Source: Adiantum capillus-veneris
Lineage: Eukaryota; Streptophyta; Polypodiopsida; Polypodiales; Pteridaceae
DNA length: 64,000 nt
Assembly (NCBI GenBank): GCA_014529385.2
Contig: CM043963.1
Coordinates: forward strand, 77,675,412-77,739,411
Direction: 5' to 3'
Shown here: positions 44,967-57,049 of the stretch, piece by piece
Layout of the letters: every line of letters begins with the position of its first letter
Position numbering within the stretch: position 1 is the first letter of the stretch
Program-made: the position numbers and the translations under genes
The notes under the pieces: model-generated
Database searches by the model: none
Seen by the model: only the letters and a program-made list of their open reading frames with translations
What the model was told of the DNA's origin: nothing

Positions 44967-47900
44967 ACTCTTCTGCACACTTGATCCTTCCCTCTTTGAT
45001 AGAGGGAGCCTTCTAGGAAGAGATAGAAACTTGCCTTCTTCATGAGTCTCCTCTTCTGAGCCTTCGTGAAATCTTGTGGAAACTCACCCTCCAAAATGTA
45101 GCCAATAATGGGAGCCAATGACTCCAATCCCTGGTATCTCGGTTGCTTGACAGCTGCTGCCACCATGATGACCTGCACTTCTCTCTCAACACATGTAACT
45201 GCTTGTTGTGCAAGTAAATCGGCATCTTCATTTTGTTTCCTCGGAATATGATATAGTTGCACTTCTTCAAACTGATTAAACATCCTATGAATGGCATGAA
45301 CTTTTGTCCTTAAGCTTTCATTCTTGCATGCCCAAATGCCTAAAATCTGTTTAACAATGAGAAGTACATCTCCTTTTACCATGAGACGTTGTATCCCTTG
45401 GCCAATGCACATCTTCAAACCATGAAGTAGTGTGTCGTATTCTGCTTCATTGTTGCTAGTTGAACCTGGTAGATTGACCTTCTCTTTCATGACCACCTCC
45501 CCACTTGGGTTGAGCAACACTAGCCCTCCCCCAGCTTTCCCTGTGGCTCGTCGAAAAGCTCCATCAAAGAACAAGGTAAAAGCATTGGGAATAATTTTTG
45601 CCAATTGTGCACGCACACTATCTTCTACCTTGAAAGAGTATTGGAACTCTTGCAACTCCATAATCCACTTTGAGATCCTAGTACTAAGATTCATTTGAGA
45701 TGACACCCAAGGGAACAAATTTTCTGCAGTGAGAATTACAAAAGGTTTTGGTAGCAGGTAGGATCTAAACTTTCTCACCGCAAACATGAGAGAAAGCATC
45801 ATGAGTTCTGCTTCTGTGTAGTCTCTCTCCAAAGCATTCATGACCCTACTAGCAAAGTAGATGGGTCGCATCCTTGTATTGTGGGGATCTTGTTGTAGCA
45901 ACACAGCACCAATTGTTTCCCTTCCAACACTAGAGCTAACAAAGAATGTGTACTCCCAACAAGGAGGCATGAGTGTTGGTAGCTCTGACAAAATGACTTT
46001 AATGTTACAAAAATACTCTTCAAGCTCATCAGACCATGCAAATTCTACTTGTTGTGTCAACTTTTGCAAAGGATGAAGCAACTCCGAGGCTAAGTGAATG
46101 AAGCGTGACATATACTTCACCTTCTGAATGAAAGAGATGACCTCCTTAAGACTCTTCGGTGATGGGAGCTCAATAAGAGCCTTTGCCTTTGAAGGATCCA
46201 CCTCAATGCCTTTATAGGAAACCTTGTGACCGAGCAAGATCACTTCATCCTCACCTATGTGGCACTTGTCGGGGTTGAGTTGACCTCCCATGTCGTGGAG
46301 CTTCTTTAAACCTTCTTCTACCCTTTGTAGATGCAATGATTTTGAGCTATAAATGCAGAAATCATCAATGAACACCCTAATTGACTTTCCAAAGAATGCT
46401 TGAAACACCATGTTCATGAAACGTTGGAATGTTGCAGGAGCATTTGTCAGGCCAAATGGCATGACTCTAAAAGCATAACAACTCCAAGGAGTGGTAAAGG
46501 TTGTTTTCAATTGATCTTCCAATGCGATACCTATTTGAAAGTAGCCTGAGTAGCCATCACACACAGTGTACTTCTCATGACCAGCTACCTCATTTAGTAT
46601 CTCATCCTGAAATGGGAGGGGAAAGTGATCTCTTTTTGTTGCCTCATTGAGTGGATGGTAATCCACACACACCCTCCACTTTCCGTTTTTCTTAGGAGTG
46701 ACAACAACGGGAGAGACCCACTCTGAATTCTCCACTGGATAAATGAAACCTGCTGCTAGAATCTTTCTTACCTCCTTGAGTAAAGCCTGCTCCTTGATGA
46801 CTCCTAGCCTTCGTAGCTTCTGAGCCTTAGGTGTGGCCTCTGGCTTCAACTCAATTTTGTGTTGAACAGCATCTTCTCCACGCACATCGGTGTAGTCTTT
46901 AGCAAAAAGCCTAGGAAATTTCCTTAGCACACATTTGAACTCCTCTCTTTCATCCTTTGTAAGTGTTGTAGATAGCATACCTTCTAGCATTCTTTCATCT
47001 TCCACTTTTTGGTTCTCTTGGGAACCTGTCTCCTCCAAACCTTGACAAGAGGTCTCTTGGTTGGTTGGCTTAAACCTTACCCCCATGACTTCGATGGAAG
47101 ACTCCTCTTCAGTAATGATGCCGCTACTTTCTTCTTCTGAAGTGTTATTGGTCCAACCTTCTTCCGTCTCACTTTGAGATGATTCTTCATGGAGCTCCTC
47201 TTGGCGTTGCTCCTTCATGTCAAAGACAACCTTCTTATGATTGTCGTTCCTACAAATTAGCTTTCCACTCTCCCAATCCTGCAAAGCTCGCATTTTCATT
47301 AGCCATGGTCTCCCTAGGATAAATGGGTAACCATTTCCTTTGGTAGACATGACATAGAAATCCACTGCCTTCTTAATGCCAAAGGCCTCCACAAAAACAT
47401 TTTTACAAATGCCTACGCACCTATCCTTGCTATTGTTTGCCATCTTGACCTTAATTTCAGGTGTCTCATGGATGTGCATGCCTAGTTTTTGCATGAGTCC
47501 CTCTGTCATGATGCAAATTTGTGCACCCCCATCCACTAGACCTTTCCTAACCAATCTCCCTTTTATGTAACAATCTAGCACAGGTGTAATGTCCTCATTC
47601 ATTTCAGCTTGTGCAATTTTTACAACAGGCACACTCTCTTTTACCTTTCTCCTAGTGCTAACTGCCCTTGTTAAATCCCTCCTAGCTTGTGGACATAATG
47701 CAAGAAATTGAGGCCATGAGATATCAGGACCCTTACCTCTCATGTCTTCCAACAGGTTGTATGGAGCCATTCCATGTCCAAGAGGAAAGTCTTGGAGGTT
47801 GATACGACGTCGAGTCCTCTTAGCTTCCTTGGTCGCCTTTGCCTTCTTTTCTCGTCCATGGTCACTTTGTGATGTAACTCCTTCTTTCTCCTTACCTTTC

Positions 47901-48985
47901 CCTCGGCCACGCTTAATGCCATTTGCTTCTATGTCAACCTCTCTTGAATTTGTCACCTCTACCACATGCACGTTTGGGTCTGGCAAAGGTGGAACTCCTT
48001 CCACTCCTTGTGGAGGTGGTCTTGCTCCATTTGTCCTTTGTATAAGCCGTGGTTGCTGACTAGTTCCTTCACCTGCATTCATCACTAGGTAATTCAAGTT
48101 AGGTCTCCCTGGCTCCCCACGGGGCCAAGGACAATTATACATCCCATGTCCAGACTCACCGCAATTCCAGCATTGCAAGACTCTCCTAGGTCGTGGGTCT
48201 CGCTCTTGAGACTTCTTTGCTTGTCCCTTTGGACCTACAGCTTGTGCAAGGTGAATTGACAAGCTGCTTAAAGATTCATTTAACTTCTCAATCACTTCCG
48301 CCGTTACCTCAGGAAGCTCATTAGATGTTGATTCTTGTGACTTACCTTTGGGTCTAAGACCTTCTATTGGAACCTCCCCCCTTAAGCACTTGAGTTTCCT
48401 ATATTTCTCAGCAGCCCTAGTTTCAGCTGCATCAAAGGTAGCAGGTGCACCCGCCTCAACTTTTACCTTAAGGTCAGGAAAGAGTCCGGCTATGAACCTC
48501 TCCTTCTTTAGAAATTCTGCACCATCACCAGGGTTAGCAACATTTCGTATCCATAGAGCCCAAAGACGTAGGAACTCTTGCTTGTACAAGTAGTAGTCAT
48601 CTAAGTCTTTTTGCTTATGAGAAACAATGTCTTGCCATAATTTCTGAGTGTTTTGGGGATCAAAGAAGTATTTCTTGAAACGATTCAAAACTTCCGTGTA
48701 ATTCCCTTTAACTTCCTCAGGCAAAGAGTCAAACCAAGTGCTAGCATCTTTCCTAAGGACCACCTCAAACATTTCTACACGTTCTTGATCAGTTACTATC
48801 CTCTTGATACGGCAAGACATCTTGAAACTCGCTAGAAATAATTCTGCATCCTCTCCAGGCTCTCCAAAGAAAAGAGGATATCCAGACATTTGGCGTTGGC
48901 TCTCCATTGAATTGATTTCAAAGTGACGCGTTTTTGTTTTTTCTTTCTTCAAAAGATTTACACAATAATATTTTCTAAATTGCAA
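44897..48985 (-). CDS. Young gypsy gag-protease-RT-RNase H-aRNase H polyprotein
   Basis: 1362 codons without a break. The likely start is the ATG at 48907 (MESQRQMSG, residue 27), as the first 26 residues look like leader. Gag covers about residues 60-200 (ERFIAGLFPDLKVKVEAG); the knuckle CWNCGESGHGMYNC lies near 272. Protease has LVDGGAQICIM near 484 (DGG rather than DTG/DSG). Reverse transcriptase spans about 735-960 with TVCDGYSGYFQIG and active site VFIDDFCIYS near 871. The linked RNase H (1000-1110) has lost its usual acidic residues (VSSSVGRETIGAVL). A second, archaeal-type RNase H (about 1135-1265) keeps D, E, D, D in FFDGA, NNEAEY, VKGD and NEDAD, typical of the Tat group. The frame ends shortly after SLYQRGKDQVCRR; the last 23 residues are read from the LTR. 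No integrase motif exists. Confidence 0.93.
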   Translation of the reverse strand: MQFRKYYCVNLLKKEKTKTRHFEINSMESQRQMSGYPLFFGEPGEDAELFLASFKMSCRIKRIVTDQERVEMFEVVLRKDASTWFDSLPEEVKGNYTEVLNRFKKYFFDPQNTQKLWQDIVSHKQKDLDDYYLYKQEFLRLWALWIRNVANPGDGAEFLKKERFIAGLFPDLKVKVEAGAPATFDAAETRAAEKYRKLKCLRGEVPIEGLRPKGKSQESTSNELPEVTAEVIEKLNESLSSLSIHLAQAVGPKGQAKKSQERDPRPRRVLQCWNCGESGHGMYNCPWPRGEPGRPNLNYLVMNAGEGTSQQPRLIQRTNGARPPPQGVEGVPPLPDPNVHVVEVTNSREVDIEANGIKRGRGKGKEKEGVTSQSDHGREKKAKATKEAKRTRRRINLQDFPLGHGMAPYNLLEDMRGKGPDISWPQFLALCPQARRDLTRAVSTRRKVKESVPVVKIAQAEMNEDITPVLDCYIKGRLVRKGLVDGGAQICIMTEGLMQKLGMHIHETPEIKVKMANNSKDRCVGICKNVFVEAFGIKKAVDFYVMSTKGNGYPFILGRPWLMKMRALQDWESGKLICRNDNHKKVVFDMKEQRQEELHEESSQSETEEGWTNNTSEEESSGIITEEESSIEVMGVRFKPTNQETSCQGLEETGSQENQKVEDERMLEGMLSTTLTKDEREEFKCVLRKFPRLFAKDYTDVRGEDAVQHKIELKPEATPKAQKLRRLGVIKEQALLKEVRKILAAGFIYPVENSEWVSPVVVTPKKNGKWRVCVDYHPLNEATKRDHFPLPFQDEILNEVAGHEKYTVCDGYSGYFQIGIALEDQLKTTFTTPWSCYAFRVMPFGLTNAPATFQRFMNMVFQAFFGKSIRVFIDDFCIYSSKSLHLQRVEEGLKKLHDMGGQLNPDKCHIGEDEVILLGHKVSYKGIEVDPSKAKALIELPSPKSLKEVISFIQKVKYMSRFIHLASELLHPLQKLTQQVEFAWSDELEEYFCNIKVILSELPTLMPPCWEYTFFVSSSVGRETIGAVLLQQDPHNTRMRPIYFASRVMNALERDYTEAELMMLSLMFAVRKFRSYLLPKPFVILTAENLFPWVSSQMNLSTRISKWIMELQEFQYSFKVEDSVRAQLAKIIPNAFTLFFDGAFRRATGKAGGGLVLLNPSGEVVMKEKVNLPGSTSNNEAEYDTLLHGLKMCIGQGIQRLMVKGDVLLIVKQILGIWACKNESLRTKVHAIHRMFNQFEEVQLYHIPRKQNEDADLLAQQAVTCVEREVQVIMVAAAVKQPRYQGLESLAPIIGYILEGEFPQDFTKAQKRRLMKKASFYLFLEGSLYQRGKDQVCRRVAHIHVTQEKRETPFSFEIHKNS

Positions 48986-49512
48986 TCTATTCTACAACAA
49001 AATAAAAATATTCACATCAAATGACCTATGATAATCAATAAGAGGTAGAATGACAGGGTTTGGTGACGCGAGAATTTCTCCTACTCTTTGGGCACCAAAC
49101 ATGAATACCATACGTTGTTGAAAATGGATTTTTCTACTAATTGCAATGTTTACTCTAAATGTTTACTCTAATGTGTGGAGTGAAATGAAAGGGAAAAACC
49201 TGTATTCCTGGGCCATTATCCATGGTCTATGCATGACCTAATTCTTAAAACAAAACAAAAATATAGACGTCCAAACTAAGGTCGTACCTAATGAGAGGCA
49301 AAATAAAAGGATTTACTGATGCGTTTATCTCTACCAACCTAAGAGGTCCTAAAATTCTACGAATTACTCGCTGAAATTGCAACTTAGTACTAACAATTAT
49401 GTGTACCTTCTGCCTTGCAATGGGAATGAAGGGATCATACAAATTCTCGTGATTCATGCAAGCTACTTGATTATGCTAAAGGTTGAGCCTTCACAAAACA
49501 TACACAAGCGTG

Positions 49513-49530
49513 TCCTCAGTGGGGGCACCA
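49513..49530 (-). promoter_or_regulatory. Young gypsy primer binding site
   Basis: TGGTGCCCCCACTGAGGA on the minus strand, four bases after the CCTCA end of the 5' LTR. A purine-rich AGAGGGAAGGATCAAG (about 45007-44992) near the 3' LTR may be the polypurine tract. Confidence 0.75.
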
Positions 49531-49534
49531 AAAT

Positions 49535-49793
49535 TGAGGCGGTCCGGGGCGGGCAACAAGAAGAGCAACCTCTAGACACCCTTCAAGGCTCCCGTGCTGC
49601 TCAATGGGGCTGGGACACAACACAACACAAACCAAAACAACAAACCCACAGCCAAATCCCAACTACACAAGGGGCACCACCTAGTTTAAGAGCGAACTAG
49701 GACACAAAAGAGGAGAATCGTTAGAGCAACCCACAAACAAGCAAGGAATTTACGCTAACCCTAACACCAATGGAACACTCTCACACACTAAAA

Positions 49794-49869
<76 letters not shown>

Positions 49870-50507
49870 TGTACAACTTAGCTTCAACTTTATATTTTGC
49901 ACAAAGAAGGAACTTAGAGCTTGCGGAATCAAGTGACAAGATTTGGTTATAGCATCACTAGCACATTGTCTTAGGGTTATGGGAGCCCTCTCACCATCGA
50001 CCCTCTTACAATGGTAGCCAAACAATAGCCAATGAATCACAAGCAACAAAACAACAACCTTCAATGAAACAAGTCACCTTATGAAGCTGAATGAGTTTGC
50101 CAAGCCAAATTGGAGGAGAAGTGTGAGCCTTTGGACATGAATTGCACCCAAAACTACCAATTCATTGATGTTGGGGTAGATACAACAATGGTAGGAAGAA
50201 TATCTTCTACTCGCACTCACTCAAACTAGCTCAAGCTTTTCTATGCACCAAGGTGATGGTGTATAGAAAGCTTACTCTCTCTTTACAACCAAGATAGAAC
50301 TGGCGTGTGATACGCTCAATCTAGTGTGCAATGGTATAGTGATGTCTTTTACAAGGAGGAATGGGTTCTATTTATAGGTTTTAGAAGCCTTGATTAGGAT
50401 TAAGCCTAAACAATTTTATTAGGAAAGATCAAGGATTATGAATTTTTATGAATTTCAAATGAGAATGGGGTCTCTCTTTTCTCTTGAGTCACATGGATGT
50501 GGGCTCA
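49535..50507 (-). repeat. 5' LTR of the young gypsy
   Basis: About 973 bp, on the minus strand TGAGCCCACATCC to CCGCCTCA. It contains a (GA)n tract of about 70 bp at 49797-49866 and the TATA box near 50370. Confidence 0.8.
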
Positions 50508-52185
50508 AGTAAGAGAATTATTGATGTGGTGAAAGGAGAGAAACTTCCATGGGAGTGAGTGAATTTGGTTTACTTGTGCGGTTGCCTACTCCATATGTTG
50601 ATAGTGTGGGTGCATTTTTACAAGAGAAGTTAGTTGTTAGTGGTAATAATCACTAGAATTGTTAGTGATACATTTACAATGGGTAGGATGAGTTGATTTG
50701 ATGAAGGAAGAGGGGTGAATTAAAAGAGAATCATTGAGATGGTGAAGCTTTTAAGAAGCTTGAACTCACGCTTGTGTAGATTGTGGAAAAAATGACCGCT
50801 GGTCTTCTTTTTCTTCTTCGCTTCTTTACGCCGCCGCCACTGTTGACCACCACGATGAAAAGAGGATTTGTTGATGAAAAATCCTCAATTTGCAGAAGTT
50901 ATCATGGTTAAGATGCTGAATTTTAGATATTTTTAGGAGAGGTAAATGAAATTGTAACATAGAAGCAATAGAGAGAGACATGGAGAGGGTGTATGTATGT
51001 AGAGGTTCATAAAAGAACTATAGGGATGAGAGAGAAGGGTAATGGTGAAGAGGGTGGGAGAAGCCATGGAAATTGCAGGTTTGAGTGAGAGAAGGAGAGG
51101 GAGGGATGTGTAAGAGTGAGTAGGTGTGTGGAAGGGTGAGAGAAGACTAAGGGCTACTTGTGAGAAAAGTGGGCAGACTGGGGTCCACTCAAAAAATCAT
51201 AGCTCACCGCTGGTAGCTTCAAAAATCATGAAAAAATTTGAGGTGATTATTCAGAGCGTGGGCTACATTTTCTCTTGTGACCACCGCTCCAAATTCGGAG
51301 TGGAGATAGGTGTCAAAATTCTCACCAAAAAGCTTGTTTTTATGCCTGCAAAAGTCTTTTAGTGGCCCCCTCCTTTGTTGAATTTGTACAATGCATCCAA
51401 GAGTGAGCCCCTCCTTTGTCATATTATAATACAAAGCATCCAAGTTGCCCTTGACCCATGCATGGAGGAGGATTATTGGTGAATAAAGAAATATATACAT
51501 GGTGGGATTAGTGTATGGACTATTCATGGACTTTAGCTCAATGAGCACATGGTGTTAGAATAATGAGTAAAAAAATAATAATAAAAATATGGAGGAGTTA
51601 TGGATATGGAAAGATATTGGAATCATATGATATGGTCCCTCCTTGAATTATTTTGGGTGAAAGAGGAAAAGGTATGCTAGTAAATAATATAATAAACATA
51701 ACCAATGAGTAGAAATCAATTTTTTGTTTTCACGAGGGTGAAGGTGAAAATGTGGGAGTGATTTGTATAAAGGAAAAATATGAGGTTAGAGTATGTACAT
51801 ATTGGCAAAAAATATAATTATGGTGTAAGAGGATGAAAGAAGGTGTACATAGGTTTAATAAACCACACACCTAAGTAGAAATATTTAAATAAAATACCAA
51901 AATAATTATAAAAAATCCCTATATTTAGGCCATATATACAATGAAATATGTACACACAAAGAGGCCATAATATACTTTTTATTATTATTATTATTATTAT
52001 TTTTTTGGCTCAACTAGCCCAGTGACTAGCTAGCTGAGGGTTTTTAAGAAGATATGGGAAAAGCCCCCTAACTCACACACGCCTATGTACAGTGAAATGG
52101 TAGGGATAGCCATAGCGTTTGGGTGAATTTGGTAGGGTGGAGTAACTTACTATGGCAATTATGGAGAGCCGAAAAACGGCTATCA
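50508..52185. other. A/T-rich stretch without recognisable genes
   Basis: GA-rich purine segments (about 50900-51130), many ATA/TTA runs and an (ATT)n microsatellite at about 51979-52001. No coding frame with a motif and no match elsewhere in the window. It is probably intergenic. Confidence 0.55.
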
Positions 52186-53823
52186 CTGCATTCCAAGCTA
52201 GGTGGTGCTCCTATTTTGTACCTCCCATGATGAGGCCAACGTGCATAGTCTTGGTGTAGAGGCCACCGAGTCTGTATTACGCTTCCACCTCTCATTTGGT
52301 TCCCCCACGGAGGAGGGATTTGCAAAGATCTTCATTCAACAAAGAGTAGCAATGAAAGCCATAAATATGGACGAGTGGCTATAAGAGTTTTCAAACTGGA
52401 GGGCTGAAGAAGAGGAGACTGTAGAAGCACTAAAGACCTTCATTGAAGTGCGACTTCCAGGTTGTAGTTATCGACATCCAAGAGGTAAGTTCTCCATCTC
52501 GCATTGTTCATGCTAATCACAGATTAAGAGCATTATGAGGGAGGGCTAAGGGGTGTCATCACTGTTGTCAACCAAAGCATTCTGTCAATGAGTGTCAATA
52601 GAGAAAGTGAAGAGAAGACGGTGAGTTTTGATTTTGAGAACCGCATCAACACTCTCACATGAGTCAGAATTTGTGTAGCGCCAAGTGTTTTCTCTCCAAC
52701 AATCAAAGAAGAGTCACCAACTACATCAACAACGAAGTCCAAGCCACAAAGCCTAAAGCATTTGGTAGGAGAAATAGGGCCTATGCTCTCTCTAGGCCTA
52801 GAGAGTTAAACTGAAGTACGACCACCCAAGCATCACCATCGCATGCAAAATGGAAAGCTGATTGAGGTAGAATCTTCTTGCCCGGTTTGTTTTGAACCCA
52901 ATATGGAGGATTATGTGGACTTCAACAAGAGGTAGAGGTATGTGGTGAAGGTGTCACCTTGGGAACACTTAAGATATGCAACTCTAGTCTTCAACGTCTT
53001 GCCCTACACCCCACATGGATAACAACAATAGGCTAGAAGTATTTTCTTTTCATTTCTTGCAACGCATGAATGTAAACGTGTACATTGATAGGAGGGAGAA
53101 GACATCACCGCTGATTTTTTGGATAACTTTGACATCACTTGTGTGGTTTCCAACAAGGATGAGGACGCCTTATGGCTATAAATATTTCCTCTACTGATGA
53201 AAGTAGAGGCAAAGTCTTGGTACAATTCTTTGCCCCAAGCTACCAAGGATGCATGGGACTTACTACGTGCTGCATTCATGAAGAGGTTTGGTGGAGGCAC
53301 AACCTCAAAAAAGTTATGGCATTTGCTAATAGAGTTAAAGTAGGGAGGTCTGCTAGAGTATGCCACTTACGAATCCAAGTTTGTGGATTTGTGGGAGCGA
53401 TGGGTTGCCTCACTAGAGGAGGGTGAAGGAGCGCCTAATTTCCTGAAGAAGAACCGTTTCATTGCTGGCTTGTAGTTGCTGCTTAAAGAGAAGGTGAAGG
53501 GGAGATTCCTTGCAAACGTATGAGTTGGTAGTGGAAGTAGCCCACCTTAAAGACAAGAAGCTGCACATGCAACTAAGAGTCAACGGGTCAAAGGAATCAA
53601 GCTCAGTTTGACTAACCCTAGTAACTGCAACAGCCATTCAGAGGACCCAACCACAAGAGGCATCAAAAGAGCAGCAAGACCTATTGAGCCACATCACTAC
53701 TCAGCTGGAGAATATATCTGCCCATTTTGTGCAACAAGGGCATGCACACAACCGCAATCAAGAGCAAGGGAGAGAACAACAAAGGCAAAACCAAGAATAC
53801 CACTACTACAATTTGGAGAAGGC
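52186..53823 (+). pseudogene. Gypsy G element 1: leader and gag remnant
   Basis: The leader CCAAGCTAGGTGGTGCTCC (from about 52190) matches the one after the LTR at 60378 and carries a primer-site-like TGGTGC. Gag is clear from 53197: MKVEAKSWYNSLPQATKDAW, MKRFGGGTTSKKLWHL, FVDLWERWVASLEEGEGAPN and FLKKNRFIAGL, homologous to the young gypsy gag. Stops follow, then the basic region ending EYHYYNLEKA at 53823, the first half of a decayed zinc knuckle. The second half lies at 57257, beyond an inserted copia. No left LTR resembling 58977-60378 was found. Confidence 0.8.
53819..53823 (+). repeat. Target duplication of the pol-less copia, left copy
   Basis: AAGGC before the LTR; the right copy at 57257-57261 reads AAGAC, one mismatch. 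Confidence 0.65.
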
Positions 53824-53962
53824 TATTGAGGTGAAGACGCTCCACCTTTTGCGGCCGTCCGCTGTGTATACACAATTCCTTATTCTTTCTATGATAAGGA
53901 ATAAGGAGCACCTCACTCATACACTTGAGTTACTTCCTGAGGCTGCTCCACCCACACGTTGT

Positions 53963-54014
<52 letters not shown>

Positions 54015-55639
54015 CTTCTCACTCTCCACACATGCACCGCATTCGCACACTCACAATTGGTATCAGAGTGCACGGTGATTGCAGAGAGCACGACGGCTTC
54101 GAGAGCTTCGAGAGCTTTGAGGTGATAGTTTGCTCACTCTCGGTAGTGGAAAAATCAAGAAACCTTGAAAGCTTTGTGAGAATGCAATGGGAGCTTGTGA
54201 GCTCAGTTGAGAGTGATGTATGCTCTTGTGGAAGCTCACAAAGGAGTGTGGAAGATTGTGTGTAAGTGAATGTGCTACCCTAAAAATGTGCACAACAGCA
54301 TTGTTTACAAATTTGGTTTTCTCCTTCCAGAAGACAGATTTGAAACTTTTTGCAGAAGAAAATTTTTGCAAATTCCTCTCCATTTTGCTGATATTCAGCT
54401 CAAACTGACTATTTACATAAATGGCAGGTTTTCTGTTGTCGCATAGTATGCAAGTTTGATGCACTTTTGGAAGCACGGTAGGTGCTCGAAGTTAGGTGCA
54501 TAAATTTTGAGCTGAAGATGCAATTTCAGCTTGTGCAGAGCTTGTGGTTTGAGGGTTTTTGGTAGATTTGGACAAAAAGTCATGGAGGCGTTTACACACC
54601 ATCGAAGCAATCTCTTGAGAGACACGGTTTTTGGAGCACACACGTGGAGCTTCTTTCACAGGTTTTCACTGGATACTTTGGCAGCAATTTTGTGCTTGGG
54701 TTCATGGTCTTTGTGGATGGTTTGCATATGGTGAAGTCACATGGTTGATGTTCATTATACATGCATTTTGGCGAGCACTTTCAAGTGCCGGTGAGCTCTC
54801 TTGAGAGCCTTGTTTTTGCATTGATCAAGTTTCCGGATTGCAGCTCTTTTGGCGCTTGCTTATGCGTGGTCACTCTGTTGCTTGCTTATTTTGGATTCCC
54901 ATTTTATGTGAAAATGTGGATCCATTTTGGCATTTCTACTCATTGGCATTGAGTAGTGTTATGGTTTATGGATTAGTGGTTGAGTTGACTCCCACTCTGA
55001 CAGTTATATGTAGTTTTCTAGCTTGCGGTTTGCGTTGAGTTTTGGCTCATTTTGCAAAGGAAAATCTCTCCATTTTTTCCTGTCTTCTTGCCATAACAGT
55101 TTGTAGTGTTATGCTATCTTGTACAATGGTCGATATATTCCCACTTTGACAGTGATCGAGTGTTTACTCTCACTTTGACAGACTTTGACATGTTTTGTCA
55201 GCTTGGACACCGTTTAGTGTTCTTTGTACCCACTCTTGCAAGAGTGAGGATTATGTATGCTTGTAGACGTTGCTAGTCATAGGTTTCACAAGTTTTTTGG
55301 AGATTTTTGCAAGCAGTTTGTGGGATGCGTTTTGAGCTAGTTTGCTCTCTACTTGCATATATGGTTACACACTTTACACTCGGTTGAGCAGTTTGTCCTG
55401 GTTTATGCTTGTAGAGTTTGCAGATTGTGGAGTTGCTTTTAGGCATATGTGAGTGTCAGTTTTGATGCATTTGTTCATGCTTTTGATGATTGTGTAGTGG
55501 TAGAGTCACTTCCCACTTTGTTGCCAGTTTTTGGCATGGTATATGGTTGAGATTGTACTTGAGGTTTTGCTCAGTTTACAAGGGAGATTCTGCCAAATTT
55601 TTCCCAGAGTTCTTTCCATAATTTAGTTCTTAGCCATTT

Positions 55640-56306
55640 GCTTATGCTTGCAGATATGTGTGACAGTGAGAGACGACGGTTTCAATCTTGCCAATACTTG
55701 CATTGTTGGCATTGTGGTCACACAGGGCACATTAGGAGTTGTTGATTCAAACGTATGAGACAATAACGGAGGTGTATGTAAGATGTAGATACGGCTTTGA
55801 CACATGTTAGAGAGGAAGGTCCAGTGGTAGTCTATGCCAGTGACCGTGATGTCACGCTTGCCTCCAGTGTACCTCTTGCAGATTTGTCTATGGATAGCAC
55901 ACTTTCTCCAGAGTGGTTACTAGATAGTGATTTTTCTTTCCATGTTACACCACATTGTGACTACTTTAGCACTTTTTCTAGTGGGAGACTTGGTTGTGTA
56001 CACTTGGTTGATGGTTCGACGTTTGACATAAAGGGTGCAAGGGATGTTTGTTTGTCATTGCCCAGTGGTGCATCATACATGCTACGACATGTGTGTTATG
56101 TTCCTCAGCTGAGACAAAGCTTGATCTCAATGAGACAGTTGACAGCTTTTGGTTGTCAGACAATGCTTAGAGAGAATTTTTTTGAGATGCATTGCGGTTC
56201 ACTAGTGATTGCCAGAGGAGCCCACAACGGCTTGGTATATCCTCTACATGTGTCTGAGGTTCGAGACGACGTAGTCCTGGTTTTTTTGCTGGCATGCTTT
56301 GAGTGA
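55640..56306 (+). pseudogene. Copia knuckle and protease remnant
   Basis: A CCHC knuckle (HCWHCGHTGHIRSC, about 55695-55740) is followed by a stop. A 169-codon frame (55797-56306) resembles copia protease to gag-pre-integrase: EWLLDSDFSFHVTP, VHLVDGSTFDIKG, HVCYVPQLRQSLISM. The active-site DSG is changed to DSD, so the protease should be inactive. A local duplication of about 30 bp with GTCTCCTTTGCAGGTGAG follows at 56313-56375. A further short frame (56537-56725) and GATAGA repeats near 56415-56445 and 56510 have no recognisable function. Confidence 0.8.
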
Positions 56307-57049
56307 GAGACAAGACGTGTCTCCTTTGCAGGTGAGCTCCACCTTTGCAAAGACGTGTCTCCTTTGCAGGTGAGCTCCAGCATTTAGGTGTGCAGGACAT
56401 GCCAGTAGATTCTATAGAGATAGAGATAGAGATAGAGTGGTAGTGCTCTAGTGAGACACATCATGTGTTGTCAGACTTTGTGCAGGTAGAGCTAGAGTAG
56501 GTCTGCTCCCTAGAGATAGAGATAGAGCTGATAGATATGGAGTTCTTTGATATGCTCATGTTAGAGGCCGATAAGTTGGTGCCACGATGCACAATTTTGC
56601 CTATCGGTGAGAGGGACATAGATTTCCTAGTGTCGAAGTTGACACATCCATACGCGATGGGTAGTCTTGATGATGCAATAATTGCAGATAGCACAGGAGA
56701 GGCGAGTACAACCATGTTTGTGTAGATTTCATCATCATTCGGGCGTCTCATGTTCGACTTGTTAGTGTCAAGGCCCAATCTAGTAGCTACAGCGGGAGCA
56801 TTTGCAGCAGGGGTAGTCAGTCGTACGGTGACTGACACTAGTATGATGCTTCGTGTTGTGGGATCTACATGCGGGCTCTAGTGTGGGTACGCACACTCAC
56901 CTACCACCAGAGCCGATACAACTGCGTGTAGATCGATGAAGTGAGCCAGTGGTCATAGGTTGAGAGAGTCTCTCACCTAGTTTCTTGTACATACTAGTAG
57001 TTTAGCTAGTAGGCCTCACTTATTGGTGCATCACCTTTGAGTGGGAGAC

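Larger units (their letters stand above)
44049..50507 (-). mobile_element. Young Ty3/gypsy element, Tat-like, without integrase
   Basis: The 5' LTR is 50507-49535 and the 3' LTR 44966-44049. Outside the GA tract and a short CACAA length difference I count about seven substitutions in about 820 bp (0.9%). The primer-site motif TGGTGCCCCCACTGAGGA is at 49530-49513. One uninterrupted frame of 1362 codons covers gag, protease, reverse transcriptase and two RNase H domains, but no integrase follows before the 3' LTR. The 3' LTR lacks the last 70 bp or so of U5 and abuts a foreign LTR fragment. No target duplication is visible. I infer a recent, non-autonomous insertion, later trimmed at one end. 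Confidence 0.9.

Noticed and set aside
50514-50522. GAATTATT as a target duplication matching GAATTAT near 44043
   Set aside because: It is not adjacent to the LTR end, and the left LTR end is truncated, so no target duplication can be defined.
53004-53366. A 120-codon minus-strand frame
   Set aside because: It is the antisense of a clear gypsy gag on the plus strand.
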